Source: Brassica napus
Taxonomy: Eukaryota > Streptophyta > Magnoliopsida > Brassicales > Brassicaceae
Direction of reading: 5' to 3'
DNA: 64,000 nt
Assembly (NCBI RefSeq): GCF_020379485.1
Contig: NC_063450.1
Span: forward strand, 47,396,681 to 47,460,680
The notes under the pieces are model-generated. The model was not told the DNA's origin and made no database searches. It was given only the letters and a program-made list of their open reading frames with translations. Both the position numbers and the translations under genes were made by a program. This document shows, piece after piece, positions 12,378 through 24,048 of the stretch. The number at the start of each line of letters is the position of its first letter. Positions within the stretch are counted from its first letter, which is position 1.

Positions 12378-12709
12378 TAAAAGTGGGAATAAAACAAAAA
12401 TAGCTTTGTGCACATGGTGTAAATGTAGTTTGGTTAGGTGCATATATGGATCTGGAATAACAAATAAACAATGATGAGACTTATCACCTTTATATTCGTC
12501 CGTTTTTCTATACTTCTAAAAGTATATTTTTTCTGTTAATTACAAAAATCATTTGTTTTTTAAATGCCTAATAGTGTGTCTTTTTTTTTTTGAGCATTTT
12601 ATCGAATGTATGAAATTATTGGCTTGAACGATTCATCGCAAGAGTTTTGAACTTAATTAGAAAGATGGATTATTACGCATGGTCCTTATCTAAATAAATG
12701 GAGCCACTA

Positions 12710-13720
12710 TCCCCTATATATTATCTCAGAAACATTACAATTTTTTTTTGTGGATAATTCTTAAAATCATTAGAGAAATATGTTGGTCCATCTAATTATA
12801 TAATAAGTTTTTTATTAAACTAACAATAAATTCATCATTAATATACTTTATTATTTCCTTAAATAAAATTTACGGAATTGCCTAATGTGGCTAAAATATA
12901 TATGACAATTAATGATTTTGAATAATAAAGATTTGATAAAAAATAGTGTATCTTCTATCATATTTGTTTAATTTTAAACTATTAAATAAATTAAACAACC
13001 TTTAATCATATAATAAAAATTTAGATTTTTATGTATATGTTATATTTTGAATTTTTACAAACGGCTATAAATTACTAAAACTGTTAAAAATCTCACATTC
13101 AAATTTTATGATCCATGGTTTAAAAATTTTGTTATGACAAAATACAAATGATTACAAAAATTATATAACTAAAAAGTCTAATTTAATTAATTATTAAGAT
13201 TAATATATATATCGTTTTAAATTAAACTATAAACCATATAAAATACAATATTTTAGTTTCAAAATTTATTTTGAACAATTTTTTTGATAAAAGTTTTGAA
13301 CGTCATTGACAACTTATTTTTTTTTAAATTATAAATTAATAAAACTATTAATCCCACAATGAAAAATTTGTTATCAGTAATTTAAATTTTTTCCTATTAA
13401 AGATACAAATGATCAAAAAAACTATATGAGTAGAAATCATCATTTAATAGACATTAATATTAAAAATATACTAAAATATATTATCTATGTTAGTATCATT
13501 TAAATTTAATAACATATCCTATCAAATATAAAAAAAAATATTTTTTGGATTAATAAAATTGATTTATATGTTCGCATCAATTTAATTATATATTTAATAG
13601 TTACTGAATTTTAATTATTTAATATATATTTATTATTTCATAATATGTAAAAATATTTAATACATAAAATAATTTATATATATAATATTGATTCTGCGCA
13701 AGGCGCGGGGCTTAACCTAG
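12710..13720 (+). mobile_element. non-autonomous Helitron, both ends present
   Basis: Starts A|TCCCCTATATATTATCTC (12710) and ends with hairpin gcgc-aag-gcgc (13696-13706) followed by ggggcttaacCTAG|T (CTAG at 13717-13720). These are the diagnostic features of Helitrons: 5' TC, 3' hairpin 10-12 bases from CTRR, insertion between A and T. Length 1,011 bp, AT-rich, no coding capacity. The same family is found at 5008 (nested) and in reverse at 49229-50411. Confidence 0.8.
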
Positions 13721-15208
13721 TTTTGTTATTATATGCCACTAAATATAATAGATACAATTTTAAAAATTATACGGCACATGGTGTATTAAACTGTTAATTC
13801 TCATGGGGCACTCTGTTGGAAAGCATTTGGTGGGAAGGTGTAATTTGCTTTCTCTTTTAACTTTCTTTTTTGATAATGGAACCATTTGGAAATTGATAAA
13901 GTTTAGATATTTGTATGGGGAACCAAAAGATATTTATGCTATTTCTAGTGCTTTGAGTACTTTTGGATATGTATTTTAGCTATTTTCAAGCATTTTGAAT
14001 AATTTTAAGTACTTCAAATATTTTTTAATACTAGATCTAAATATAATTAATACGATTCGGGTATTTTCGGATATCCGAAATATAATGATTCACGTCGGAT
14101 TCGGATCTGGTTCTTCAGATAGCAAAGTTTTGAACCGGTTCAAATATTATACAAGTTTCGGTTCGGTACAACTTTTTAAGCTAGTTTTGGTTCGGTTCTC
14201 CGGGTCAAATATTTTGTCCCCTCTATCAGTTTTGTTATATCAACCACTTTTTATCTGCTGCTGTCGGAATCAAACCATATTCCCGTTTAACACTCTCTAG
14301 TACGGGTCGAGACTTGGGAGAAACCAAAAAAATGTTGTGTTTAGCTTGTGAGATCTGTTAGAAACCGGCAACCAAAGCTATGTTTATCAGAGAATAGGGC
14401 TACTCAAAAGCTCAACAAACCCATAGAAGAAACAACGTCTTCGTAATAGGGGTTAATACGGGACACAGAGAAGCTATTGAGGAGATATTTTTACACATGT
14501 GGGCTTAGCCAAACGATGTGTATTTGTTTCTTTTATCCAATAAAGAGGTACAATAACAATTTCACAAGTCAAAACAAGGGATAAGTACATGATAACGTTT
14601 CTTCTTGAACTTGTGTGGAAATTTACTTGCTCAAAAGTTCTCGAGTGTAGCTTTTGTTCTGATCCGCAAGTAAATCTGTTACAAGTAGCGCATCAGGGGA
14701 TGAAATGTAATTGGCTTTCTGTTGCACGAATCTTCCAATACAAATCTGTTTCCATTTAAGAATTATCTTTTGCTGTCCTTAGAGCTCCAACCTCAACACA
14801 CATTACTGAACTCACAAGACCCGCCACTTATCTTTCCAAGTAGCTTCTCCTTTTGTGTGAACCTCTCTCATCAGTCTACCTTGCCTTAACCTGAGTTTTT
14901 TCCACTCCAACCATACTTGGTCTCTCAGACTTATCTCCACACTTGAGTTAGTAACTTCATCATCGTCTCCTTGATCATTACCTTGGCTTTCAGGTAACAG
15001 ATCCCCTAGCAAAAGACTTCTTCCTGGAGCTCACAACCCCACTGCAGACAGATCCTTTTACTTCACATAAACAGCCAAGATTTTACTCTTCCATGTGCTA
15101 AAAATCTGACTTTATGTAAAGAATCAGTCTTTGTTTCATTTCATGCACTGATACATAACAAGTACATTACATACACTTCAAAACTTGTGTCATTGTATGT
15201 AAAGATCG
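13721..15208. other. intergenic between Helitron and PPR gene
   Basis: Contains an old inverted-repeat element remnant around 14040-14230 (tttcggatatccg, cggattcggatctgg, ttgaaccggttcaaat) related to those at 8816 and 22948, and an orphan minus-strand frame at 14812-15030 listed separately. The remainder has no recognisable gene; genes remembered from this place in Arabidopsis are absent. Confidence 0.45.
14812..15030 (-). pseudogene. orphan C-terminal-like reading frame, unknown
   Basis: A minus-strand open frame of about 70 codons without ATG; it ends with TGA at 14814-14812. It contains an acidic stretch (NDQGDDDEVTNSS) and then a basic amphipathic part (VWLEWKKLRLRQGR, GEATWKDKWRVL). A possible splice acceptor (ctgcag) lies just upstream near 15045. 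It looks more like a last exon than random AT-rich DNA, but I do not recognise the family. It may be a remnant of a lost gene. Confidence 0.25.
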
Positions 15209-16600
15209 TCAGGAATCCCCAACCTGAGCCAGTTTCATTTTGGCTTTAGCCATTCTCGCTTCACCATAACACCCCGACATCCTTAAACCCGACAAAACAG
15301 CTCGTCTCGCAGACGACGGAATCTTGATTCCTTTACTGTAACACGACAAAAGCAGCTTGGAAGCACATACAAACCTCGTTTCTTTACAGAGATTATGCAC
15401 AACACAAGTATACGTATACTCATCTTTCACTTCCATCGACTCAAACAATCTCAACGCACGGTCCACATGACCCGCTTTACACAACCCATCAACCAAACAG
15501 TTACACGTCACGAGATTCAACCCAATCCCCATCTCTCCCATACTTACAAAATGCTTCTCTGCTCTCCTCGTCTGTCCCGTCCTCAACAAACCGTTGACTA
15601 TGATCGTGTGCGTATACTCATCAGCTTTCATTCCTTTCCTCTCTATCTCCCCCAACAAATCATCCACCGCATCCAAATCCCCTTCTCTAAAATACAGATT
15701 CAACAACGTATTATACGAAACAATGTCGTGTCTCCTACCGTTCCTAACCAGCTCCTGCATATACTCAAACGCCTCTTTCGTCTTCCCTGTCTTAACCAAA
15801 GCACTAACAACCGCGAAATAAGCGTACCCATCATAAGTATACCCTTCTCTTTTCATCTCTAGAAACAACTCAAGCCCTCTTCTAATCCTCCTAGTCTTGA
15901 AATACAGCTTTAATATCGTCGTGTAAGTAACTGCATTAGGAGTGTAACCCGATCTCTTAAGCTCTGTCAACATCCATTTCGCAGTACCGACCCTCCTGGC
16001 TTTACAAAGCCCGTTGATAAGAATGTTATAAGTCATTAACCCTGGCTTAAACCTACTCTGCATCTCTCTAAACATCTCAAGAGCATCGTCTACATAACCA
16101 CACTTGCAAAGAGCATCAAGCAGCACATTGTAAGTATCAGGACCGGGACTAAGCCCCGCGAGGCGAAGATCCTTGTAAAGAACACGAAAGGCTTCGTCTT
16201 GCTTCCCTAGCTTGAAGTAACAACACATCAAAGTGTTGTAACTCCACAAGTCAGGGTACAAACCCCACTCGAGCATTTCGTCGAACAGGTAGAGGACACG
16301 ATCCAGCATCAGCCGTCTCGCGGCTCCAGCGATTAGGGAGTTATACGTAGCGACGTCGGGTCTAATCCCGGCGTCTCTCATACGGCGAGTGACGGCGTAA
16401 GCTTCTTCGATTCCGACGAAACGGCAGTACCCGGTGATCAAAGTGTTGTAAGTGACGACATCGGGAGAAACGCCTAGTCTGATTCCGTCTGTGATCAAGG
16501 TTTCGGCTTTCTCGATTTTTCGGAATTTGCAGAGGGAATGAACGCATATGTTGAGGAGCCTTGTTGATAGTCCCGTGAATTTGACGAGCCCAAGAACCAT
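15209..16600 (-). CDS. P-class pentatricopeptide repeat protein
   Basis: RNA-binding organelle protein family; intronless, 463 residues. The protein is almost entirely 35-residue PPR motifs of P type, each with a helix such as VVTYNTLITGYCR, VATYNSLIAGAAR, LWSYNTLMCCYFK, LMTYNILINGLCK, AVTYTTILKLYFK, IVSYNTLLNLYFR and LVTCNCLVDGLCK; roughly eleven to twelve repeats. No DYW or E domain follows. An in-frame TAG stands two codons upstream of the ATG, so the start is secure; no clear transit peptide is visible, so location is uncertain. Position matches Arabidopsis At4g17915 (from memory). Antisense open frames over this gene are shadows of its GC-richer coding sequence. Confidence 0.9.
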   Translation of the reverse strand: MVLGLVKFTGLSTRLLNICVHSLCKFRKIEKAETLITDGIRLGVSPDVVTYNTLITGYCRFVGIEEAYAVTRRMRDAGIRPDVATYNSLIAGAARRLMLDRVLYLFDEMLEWGLYPDLWSYNTLMCCYFKLGKQDEAFRVLYKDLRLAGLSPGPDTYNVLLDALCKCGYVDDALEMFREMQSRFKPGLMTYNILINGLCKARRVGTAKWMLTELKRSGYTPNAVTYTTILKLYFKTRRIRRGLELFLEMKREGYTYDGYAYFAVVSALVKTGKTKEAFEYMQELVRNGRRHDIVSYNTLLNLYFREGDLDAVDDLLGEIERKGMKADEYTHTIIVNGLLRTGQTRRAEKHFVSMGEMGIGLNLVTCNCLVDGLCKAGHVDRALRLFESMEVKDEYTYTCVVHNLCKETRFVCASKLLLSCYSKGIKIPSSARRAVLSGLRMSGCYGEARMAKAKMKLAQVGDS

Positions 16601-17398
16601 TCTCTACTCGGGATTAAACATAGAGGAATAGTGGAAGAAGGAGGGGAATTTGGAGATGGGTTCGTGACATTGGAGGTTTGGAGAGTAAAGGGTTTCACGA
16701 ATGTAGCTCGCAGATGGAGAAAGTTTAGGAATTTGAGATGTAGATCTCGGCGAAGAAGATGATTATCGGAGGAAGAGAAGAAAGAACTGTAAAATTTCGA
16801 AACTAAAACCCCTTCGCAGCGTCTGAGATGGATTTTACAAGAACAGTCTTCAACTTCTAAGTTTGTACTGAGATAACCCCATAAATTATTTATTTGTCAA
16901 ATAACTCCCTATCAACTATACATTTTATTAATCAATTTTTTACGGACAGAGAGATTATTTCGACCAAAGATACTAATCATACTATGGTACTAATACATAT
17001 CAATGATGGTTTTGCCCTATCGAAAGCTCACTATGGGGGCAAAAAATATCCGAAAGAGTATAAAATGCATAAAAATTATACAGTATATGTTCAGACGTGA
17101 GTTTTACAATATATGTCATTTGATCAATGTTGCAACTCTAATTTTATTTTATTTTATTATATTTTAGCTTTCTTCTCTAGGTTCAATAATCACTCAAGTT
17201 TGTTTTAGCATTTACACTATAACTTGCCTGTTCTTATTATTGAAACTCTGAAAAGATTTTTTAATAAATCACTAAAAACACTAAAGCATCTCAAGTTTAT
17301 GTTCTACCTAAAAGAAGTATATAATCAATACAACAAGAAGAAAATAAAAGAACTATTTTGTCAAGAAAAAAAAGGTTTTGATAATTTCTTAAGTTCTT
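16601..17398. other. PPR upstream and ATL downstream spacer
   Basis: About 800 bases between the divergent ends of the PPR start (right side) and the ATL stop. The first 260 bases would hold the PPR leader and promoter. The rest is AT-rich with no convincing gene. Confidence 0.5.
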
Positions 17399-18340
17399 TT
17401 ACTCTCCCGAGTGTGTAGCAACCGTTTGATTGGAGACTTCACCAAACCGGCGATGAGCATAACTTCTGTTTCTAACAAGTTCTGCAAAAGTCACACAACT
17501 CTTTGTTTGGCTATGTCCTCTTGTAACCTTAATCTTGACATGCTCTGGTAATCTTAATGTATACTTATCTTCTTCCTCTGGTTTGTTTCTCACTATTGAA
17601 TGTCCCGTAGAATGCGATCTCGAGAATGTTTCTGGCAATGTTTGTTCTTTTCTCGATCTTTCGTTGTTAACGCAACTGCTTTGTCCTGAAGACGTCCCAG
17701 TATCTATCGGTGTTGTGGTCTGATGATGATGATGTTGATCGCCACCGTCGTAGCTGGTTTCTTGAATTACATCGATGATCATCTCATCGACGTTAGATAG
17801 AACATTGGTGGTGTTTTCCGGGGGAGGAGGAGGATCAAGATCGTGGCGACAAACAGGACAAGTTTTGTGAGATTCGAACCAAAGATCGATGCATTCTTGG
17901 TGAAACACATGGTAGCAAGTTGTCAAGAGACGTAGCACGTGATCTTCGTCAAATTCAAGTAGACAAATGGCACATTCGAGGCCGTATTTCTCTTCCCGGA
18001 GATCTTTAACGGAGAAATAAGGAAAAGTAGGAAACGAATTTATGATTCTAAGGTCTAGGCCAGGATTGACCGGAGGAGCTTCAGGTGGCTGGAGGGGATT
18101 GTCTGTTACTTCTCTTTCTCCACTGTGATGGATATGCCAGGTTTGCATTATGGTGTCGAGAATACATTTGCAGAAATAGAGAGTGAAAAAACCGACAAAG
18201 ATGAATATTAGAAAGACTACGGTGAAGATCACCGTGAGAGGTGGTGTCACGTAATGTTCTTGTGGCGGTAAAGGTGAAGGAATTGTCGGCATTATGGCGG
18301 CTGGAGATTGATTATCTCCGCCGTGAGAATTTTCATACAC
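17399..18340 (-). CDS. ATL29: ATL-family RING-H2 E3 ubiquitin ligase
   Basis: Membrane-anchored plant ubiquitin ligase of the ATL family; intronless, 313 residues as usual. Residues about 36-58 form one hydrophobic segment ([20 protein letters not shown]). The family GLD motif is [16 protein letters not shown] at 93-108. The RING-H2 finger runs from Cys123 to Cys164: C123, C126, C142, H144, H147, C150, C161, C164, with Pro before the last cysteine pair (CPVC), as required for E2 binding. The tail is His/Thr/Ser-rich with a HHHHQ run and basic segments. Position after the PPR gene suggests the Arabidopsis At4g17920 (ATL29) orthologue; the family call is firm, the member number less so. Confidence 0.9.
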   Translation of the reverse strand: MYENSHGGDNQSPAAIMPTIPSPLPPQEHYVTPPLTVIFTVVFLIFIFVGFFTLYFCKCILDTIMQTWHIHHSGEREVTDNPLQPPEAPPVNPGLDLRIINSFPTFPYFSVKDLREEKYGLECAICLLEFDEDHVLRLLTTCYHVFHQECIDLWFESHKTCPVCRHDLDPPPPPENTTNVLSNVDEMIIDVIQETSYDGGDQHHHHQTTTPIDTGTSSGQSSCVNNERSRKEQTLPETFSRSHSTGHSIVRNKPEEEDKYTLRLPEHVKIKVTRGHSQTKSCVTFAELVRNRSYAHRRFGEVSNQTVATHSGE

Positions 18341-19258
18341 GAGAAGAACAATAGAGCTAGAAAAATAAAGTCATGGAGATTTTATTTGTTTAATTGTTTC
18401 TTAGTTTAAAAGTTATTTTTGGAGAGTATGCGTGGAAGATGTGTGTATGGCGTGAGAGTGTGTCGAAGTTGTGGTTACTAAAAATAGAAAGTGTGTTTTG
18501 ATTGTTGTTTTGTTTGCTTAATTAATACCATGCATTGAACGAGTCTTTTGTGACATTTGCTTGAAATTTAGTCACTTCTACCTTAAGTATCAATTACGAG
18601 AGTAAACTTCACCCAATTTATATATACATAACATTCTCATTAAAGATATAAAAGTCTTTCAAATTTTAGCTCACACATGTAACAATAAATATCATAATTT
18701 CTAATCACATAGCATATATATTGGCTATGTGATGAAAAAGACCAGAGAATTCCAAAATTTTGTCTCCACACCTTTAACCGGAAACCGGAGCTATGGACTA
18801 AAAAGCTAACACTCGTTAGTAAGGTTTAAATTTTAATACTGCGTTTGGACACTGCATGTGTGTTACTTTTGATTAATGCGTATTGGTTATCAGAACAAAA
18901 AAGTTACTATTATAAATCAACACAAATTAAGACAATTTTTCTTTAATAAGTAAAAGACAGATCAAATGTTGAAAATTATAGTTTTTTTTTTGTTTTGTAT
19001 TGACCAAAAGCTTTTACTGAAAACAAGAGAAAATGTACAATTTGAAATATATTAAAAAATGAACTGAGACCCACTTTGAAACTATAAACCGGATCATTCG
19101 TTGATTATAGGATCATATCACAATCAAAAGAAACTAAGAAACAAAATAAAAAGATGAACTCAAACCTACTTAACAGATCAATCTACTTATGGAAAATTCT
19201 GATCAGAGAGAAGGAACAGAGAAGCAAATCCAGTGAGGTTGACCCACGAACCATTTTC
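18341..19258. other. ATL upstream / AHL-A downstream spacer
   Basis: AT-rich, no gene. A segment at 18730-18810 (ttccaaaattttgt ... cggagctatggactaaa) recurs at 24000-24107, so part of this spacer was copied with, or before, the AHL/NYN duplication. Confidence 0.5.
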
Positions 19259-20478
19259 TTATTGAGGGTTGCTGCCAGGCCAGAGGCGAAGATCGCACAT
19301 CTGGTCAGGTGGTTGAGGCGTAGAGTTTCCAACTTGATGCAGCGGCGATTTACTATCATTTAGTCCACCACTACCACTGGCTGTTGCTGGACCTGAAGCT
19401 GGCTCGGTGTTATTCTCAACCACTCGCTCTGGTACAAAGCTTCCAACACCGACCTATATAAAAAAAAAACCACCCGAACCAAAGTCAGTACATCTTGAAG
19501 ATTCCGTGAATCAACTCAACTATAAAAGGATTAGAGAAATGTAGTAATTAACCTGGACTTGTGACCCAGCTACTAGCATTCCAGCAACAATACCCCCAAC
19601 AATCTTGCCATTGTGGTTAGCCAGAGACACGCTCAAGTCACCAGTTATGGTCAAAGTACCATTACTCTCAGTATTCAAGAAAGAGCCTGACATAGCAACA
19701 ATTTCATATTGTCCCTGCAAAATACAGATCACAGATAAAACATTCCAGCAAGTACTACACAAAGGATATGAAAATGTTATACCTCATACTTAACAACTCC
19801 ACTAGGACTGTTAAGCAGCGCACTAGATATAGCTCCTGAAGCTGAGAGAATAACGACCTCGCGTGGTCCCGCTTGATGCGTATACGCCACAATCTTTGCA
19901 GCTATGTCCTGAGTATTTAGTTAATTAATGAAAGATAATCAAGTAAAATTAATCTCGACAAGTTGAAGATTAAAGATTTGAACAATTACCTCTCCAGCTT
20001 CGACCTCAATGATATCAGGTATAAACGGTGTTCCTGCTCCTCCTATAAGCAAGCAGTGATATATCTTGATTTGATTAAAAAAAAAAGGGGTTTCAAGAAA
20101 GATCGATGGAGTACCTAAAGCGTTGAGCTGGGTCTTGACGGGGCCAGGAGGACGACCTCTGGTCCGTTTAACAGGTGGTGGGTCTGATGAGTTAGCACTT
20201 GCACCTCCACCACCACCAAGACGCAGAGAAAGATCAATGACATCAGAAGAAGCATACTTCCTCGGTCGTCCTCTTCCTGGTTGCTCGTTCCCGAACTGCA
20301 TCCACGGTTGTTGAGGCTGGCGCTGCGAGAGATCCCCGACAGATAACCAGTGGGGCATCGCCTGAGGAGTGGAGGTGGGACCGGTTAACGTGGCGGCGTT
20401 GCGGTTGTAGGAGCCCGTAAGCGTCCCATGCGGTGGTTGTAGCTGCTGCTGTTGGTTGGGTTCTTTAGAATCCTCCAT
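19259..20478 (-). CDS. AHL13: AHL-A: AT-hook motif nuclear-localised protein, AHL13-like
   Basis: Chromatin-binding AHL protein that binds AT-rich minor grooves through AT hooks and oligomerises through its PPC domain. Five exons on the minus strand: 20478-20115, 20042-19990, 19908-19783, 19714-19553, 19453-19259; phases join to give 299 residues. AT hooks: GRGRPRKY and the type-II-like RTRGRPPG in exon 1. The PPC domain follows: GGAGTPFIPDIIEVEAGE, DIAAKIVAYTHQ, ILSASGAISS, YEIVAMSGSFLNTE and GIVAGMLVAGSQVQV. A TATA box (CTATATATA, 20621-20613) precedes the ATG. It is shorter than the Arabidopsis AHL13 I remember (about 440 residues) and shares its ends only loosely. It is head to head with NYN-K1, 706 bases apart. 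Confidence 0.85.
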
Positions 20479-21184
20479 GGAAGATTAGAGAAAGAAAAGG
20501 AGGAAACTTTGTTGGAGAGACACTGTTTTTGAGGATATAGACGCGAGAGAAAGTTGAGGTTTTTAAGTTTTAAGCGAAAGCGTGTGAGCCAAGCTAACAT
20601 GAGTTCTTCAGGTATATATAGTGATACTACTGAGAGAGAGAGACGATTTGTAAAAAATACAATATCAAATATTTTTTTTGAATTTAACCATATATTATTA
20701 CTATTTGTAGTTACATTTAGTAATTTTTTTTAAATCTTATTTAATTGCATCATCCAAGATTAATATATGGTGTGAAAACATATATAAAGGGGTCTCCGAC
20801 GTCTCTTTTGTCGATAAAAGAATACAAATTTTGTGTGTGTTTAACCAAACCAAAAGAAATTTAACCGAACCAACACTAAACCAAAAGAATTTTAACCTAA
20901 CCGGAGAAGTTACTGGACCTATAAATACAGATTCTATCGGTGAAAATTGACAAAAAAAAAGAAAGAAAGAAAGAGATAATTAAACCCCTAGCGACGTCGT
21001 CTCTCCCATTCTCTCGCGAGTCAGTTGCGATCCGCCGGAGAAGTCCTCGACGTTTGTTTCAGGTAATGGACTTCAATATCAAATCTCCGTCACCGTTTAC
21101 ATAAAGTAACTCTTTTGCATTTTTTTTGTTTCAGTTCTGAGCGGCGAACGATTCTGATCATCTCTCTCTGTTTCACGGCGAACC
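20479..21184. promoter_or_regulatory. shared head-to-head promoter, AHL-A / NYN-K1
   Basis: The 706-base gap carries the AHL-A leader and TATA box at 20613-20621 on the minus strand and the NYN-K1 leader on the plus strand. The NYN-K1 leader has a probable 5'-UTR intron 21063-21134 (cag|gtaatg ... tttcag). The region is duplicated almost base for base at 27925-28638, except that the second copy has lost the intron donor. Short spacing and co-duplication suggest coupled expression; this is inference. Confidence 0.55.
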
Positions 21185-22070
21185 ATGGGGAAGAATTCGA
21201 AGAAGAAGAAGGAGAAGCCAATCCTTTCCAAAGAGGAGAAGAATGCTAAGAAGGCGCTCAAGAAGAAGAATCAGAAAGAGAGGGTGAAGAGTAAGACGGA
21301 GAGGAAAGAAGCGAACCGGAGGAAGCGTGTAGAGGAAGAAGACGCACAAGCAAGCCCTAGATCTACTGCCTCTACCTCAAAGAAGAAGAAGATGAAGAAG
21401 AGTAACGAAAGCCCTACCTCAACGATCAAGAAAGCTGAGAAGAAGAGGTCAAAAAAGCTCAAGAAACTGGAGAAGTTGAGGGAGCCTCTGATACTAACCA
21501 AGGAAGAACAAGATAGGATCGATGAATTGAAGAGTAGACCCATCATAGCATGGTGGGATTTCGAGAATCTTTCATATCCTTGGGTTGGAGTGTATAAAAT
21601 GATTCTGAATAAGCTCAGGCGTGAGGGCTATACTGGTAAGCTTGAGCTCCATGCCATTGTGGGGTACAAGGGTGATAAAGAGCCTAAACAGGACAAGACT
21701 TTCACTATGCATTACGGTGACCTTAATCCTAGTAAGCCTTTTTTTTCCTAAGCTTTTCTTTTTCATTCTCTCAATCTTTATGTACTTATGTTTATGTGTG
21801 TTTGGTGCAGGACCAACCAAGGGAACCAAGGGTGATCAGAAAGCAGACAATCATATGAGAAAACTGATCAATGACTTTCTTGAAGATGAAGAAATGGCTC
21901 CTCAGAACACGCTTCTCATCACAAATGACAACGGTTTCAGGGAGGAATTGGATTTGTTGAGAGCCGCTGGACACGGTGTCTTGTTGGCTACTATGCAAAA
22001 GTCTCTGATTATCAAAGCGGGAAGCCACAAAGTCTGGTTCTGGAAACACGAGATTGTCCAACAAGACTAA
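21185..22070 (+). CDS. NYN-K1: lysine-rich single NYN-domain putative ribonuclease
   Basis: Two coding exons, 21185-21731 and 21811-22070, 268 residues. The first 115 residues are Lys/Glu-rich (KKKKEKPILSKEE, KKALKKKNQKERVK), likely nuclear/nucleolar and coiled. The NYN domain (PIN-like RNase fold) starts about residue 121 with IIAWWDFENLSYP (first acidic residue and Asn of the WDxEN motif). It continues with ADNHMRKLINDF (second acidic motif) and NTLLITNDNGFREELDLLR (third), ending HGVLLATMQKSLII. All expected acidic positions are present, so catalysis is plausible. The donor of a 3'-UTR intron (GTAAGAATTC) directly follows the TAA; its acceptor is at 22317. Plant relatives carry names such as putative endonuclease or glycosyl hydrolase. 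Confidence 0.8.
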
Positions 22071-22500
22071 GTAAGAATTCTTTATAACCTACCTACTTGG
22101 TTTCCTGTTTCAGTCTTTTGACAGATACAACTACAGGTTTCGGTTCTAGATGAACCAAGTTTTTACTTGGTTTCCTGTTTCAGTCTTTTAACAGATACAA
22201 CTACAGGTTTAGGTTCTAGATGAACCAAGTTTTTGTTGTCTGAAGTTCTTGTCCCTCCTTAGTCCTCTCTGAGTGTGGGATGTCTGGATTGAGTTTTTGT
22301 TTTTTGAATAAACGCAGGTACAAATCTAGGGAGAAGCAACGAAAGCAGAACATGCAAGCGAGGATAGAGAGAAAACGGCAACATGCACATATCTTTTTAG
22401 TTTCTCTGTCTTTGTTGCAATGTCGCTGATAATCTTTCTAAGAAACACAAAGTAGATAGCCACTTGTTCTTTTTTTTGTTGTTGTTTGTTTGTTTGTTTG
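22071..22500 (+). other. NYN-K1 3' UTR with intron and a coding-like final exon
   Basis: A probable intron spans 22071-22317. The following exon reads TACAAATCTAGGGAGAAGC..., which in one frame gives a strongly basic peptide (YKSREKQRKQNMQAR, then IERKRQHAHIF) closing with TGA near 22430. It is conserved at 29779 in NYN-K2. Since the stop codon lies immediately before the junction it is untranslated in the normal reading, but it looks like a relic of a longer C-terminus. Confidence 0.45.
22095..22234 (+). repeat. 70-bp tandem duplication in the NYN-K1 3' intron
   Basis: Two copies of about 70 bp, each starting acttggtttcctgtttcagt, beginning at 22095 and 22165. NYN-K2 has only one copy (near 29670), so the duplication is recent and locus-specific. 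Confidence 0.75.
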
Positions 22501-22566
22501 TCAGCAGCCACTTGTTCTTGATGTAAAAAATCACCGTGAGAAACTGAGAAAGTATAGGTCGGATTC

Positions 22567-22690
22567 ATGGAAGATCAGAGAATGAAAAGGATGAAAATTT
22601 CTTGGAAAGCTTCTGTTTTTATGAGTTTTAAGCGAAAGCGTGTGAGCCAAGCTAACATGAGTTCTTCAGATATATACAGTAACTTTTTGT
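22567..22690 (-). pseudogene. relic of an AHL 5' leader and promoter (copy b)
   Basis: Contains catggaagatcagagaatg and gttttaagcgaaagcgtgtg, gagccaagctaacatgagtt, matching the AHL-A leader at 20479-20610 in the same orientation, but no AHL coding sequence follows. Confidence 0.65.
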
Positions 22691-22947
22691 TTTAGTCGCA
22701 GTACTATATGTATACGTTAACAACTAGAGTTTTTGCTATTTATCATATTCTTAAAGTAAAAGTTAATTGAAATATTTTTTTCCTTTTGGAAAGGTCACAA
22801 AATTGTGCTGTATGGAATTAGCTTTGTAAAGGACTCGTTCCCACGGTTCTTTACTAAACTGCTGTGAATAGATTTTTATTAAATAAGCTTGATTGTTTTA
22901 TAAATCATGCTGTAGATCTAAATAGTAATCTGGATAGCACCCAAGAT

Positions 22948-23523
22948 TAGCCCTGGGACGGATCCGGATATCCGGGAAATTTAGGGTATCCGGATCCGGA
23001 TCCGTCGGATCCGTGGATTTAATATCCGGATCCGGATTCGTGGTTTCCGGATATCCGGGTTTTGGATATCCGTCTCGATATTCTATTATCCGCGGATATC
23101 CGGATCCGGATCCGTCAAAATAATTAAAAATAATTTTTTTAACAAAAAATACTATTTTTTTAACAAAAAATACTAGTTTTTTAATATAATACATAAATTA
23201 AATATTTATAAATATATTTATATATGTTTATAATATTGTAAAAACTAAAATATAATATTATAAGATTAATTCATGTATAAATATTAATATATCAAATATA
23301 AATATTAAAAAAATTTAAAAATTTAATGTATTTAAAAAATACGGATCCGGATCCGGATATCCGGACCTAAAAATTAAGATATCCGGATCCGGATTCGGTT
23401 TGCACGGATCCAAGATTTTACTATCCGGATTCGGATCCGGACACCCCGGATATCCTATTTTCGGAGCGGATCCGGAGCGCATCTCGGATCGAATCCGGAT
23501 CTCGGATAATAAGTCCCAGGCCT
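22948..23523. mobile_element. Mutator-like MITE with 9-bp target-site duplication
   Basis: The 576-bp element is flanked by the direct repeat ACCCAAGAT (22939-22947 and 23524-23532). Its ends are short inverted repeats (GCCCTGGGAC left, GGCCTGGGAC inverted right). Each end has about 170 bp packed with GGATCCGGATATCC motifs around an AT-rich centre of about 230 bp. Nine-base duplications are typical of Mutator-like elements. No coding capacity. Confidence 0.7.
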
Positions 23524-24048
23524 ACCCAAGATCATAGGTTTAGGGGTTTTCACTTTTCAGGGACTTTCACTTTTTATTTCCGTTTTTATATTAATGAGAT
23601 ATAAACAAATTATTAGGTTTAGGATATAGTTTGTGAATGTGCAGAAGAAAGATTTAAGGAGGAAAATAATATGTACTTGTAAATGTGTATACTCTTTGGA
23701 TTTGGTGTCCTCCTTTTGTTAGAAAAATAATTATTTTTATTTTTTCACATAATTTGCAATTTTGCACTGAGTGAAAAACATTGATGTTTGGTATTGGAGG
23801 TGAAAACTAGAAAAGGAATGAGACACCAAAGTTGTTGGGAATATTTAATCTATAAAGGAGATATGAGATATTCAAATTTAATATTTAACTTCAAGCAAGG
23901 TGTTCATTTTAGACTTCTAACAAATATTTACTTATGTTTATAGCTTTTTTTTTTTGGTTCGTATGCGACAGTTTTATATGAATTAATTACATGTCATGAA
24001 AGAGAAAGACAAGTGGTTCCAAAATTTTGTAAGTCAATTTTGTTGAGA

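Noticed and set aside
12205..12471. Minus-strand 88-codon frame downstream of the PLATZ gene
   Set aside because: It spans the PLATZ 3' region and the G run; low complexity and no domain, so chance.
15395..15862. Plus-strand 155-codon open frame
   Set aside because: It lies fully antisense to the PPR gene, whose repeats and upstream stop are unambiguous; no domain in the antisense product.
19154..19363. 69-codon plus-strand frame
   Set aside because: Antisense to the last AHL-A exon.
22948..23523. Satellite or CRISPR-like array of GGATATCC units
   Set aside because: No regular spacing or spacers; terminal repeats and the 9-bp duplication mark it as a transposon, and this is plant DNA.
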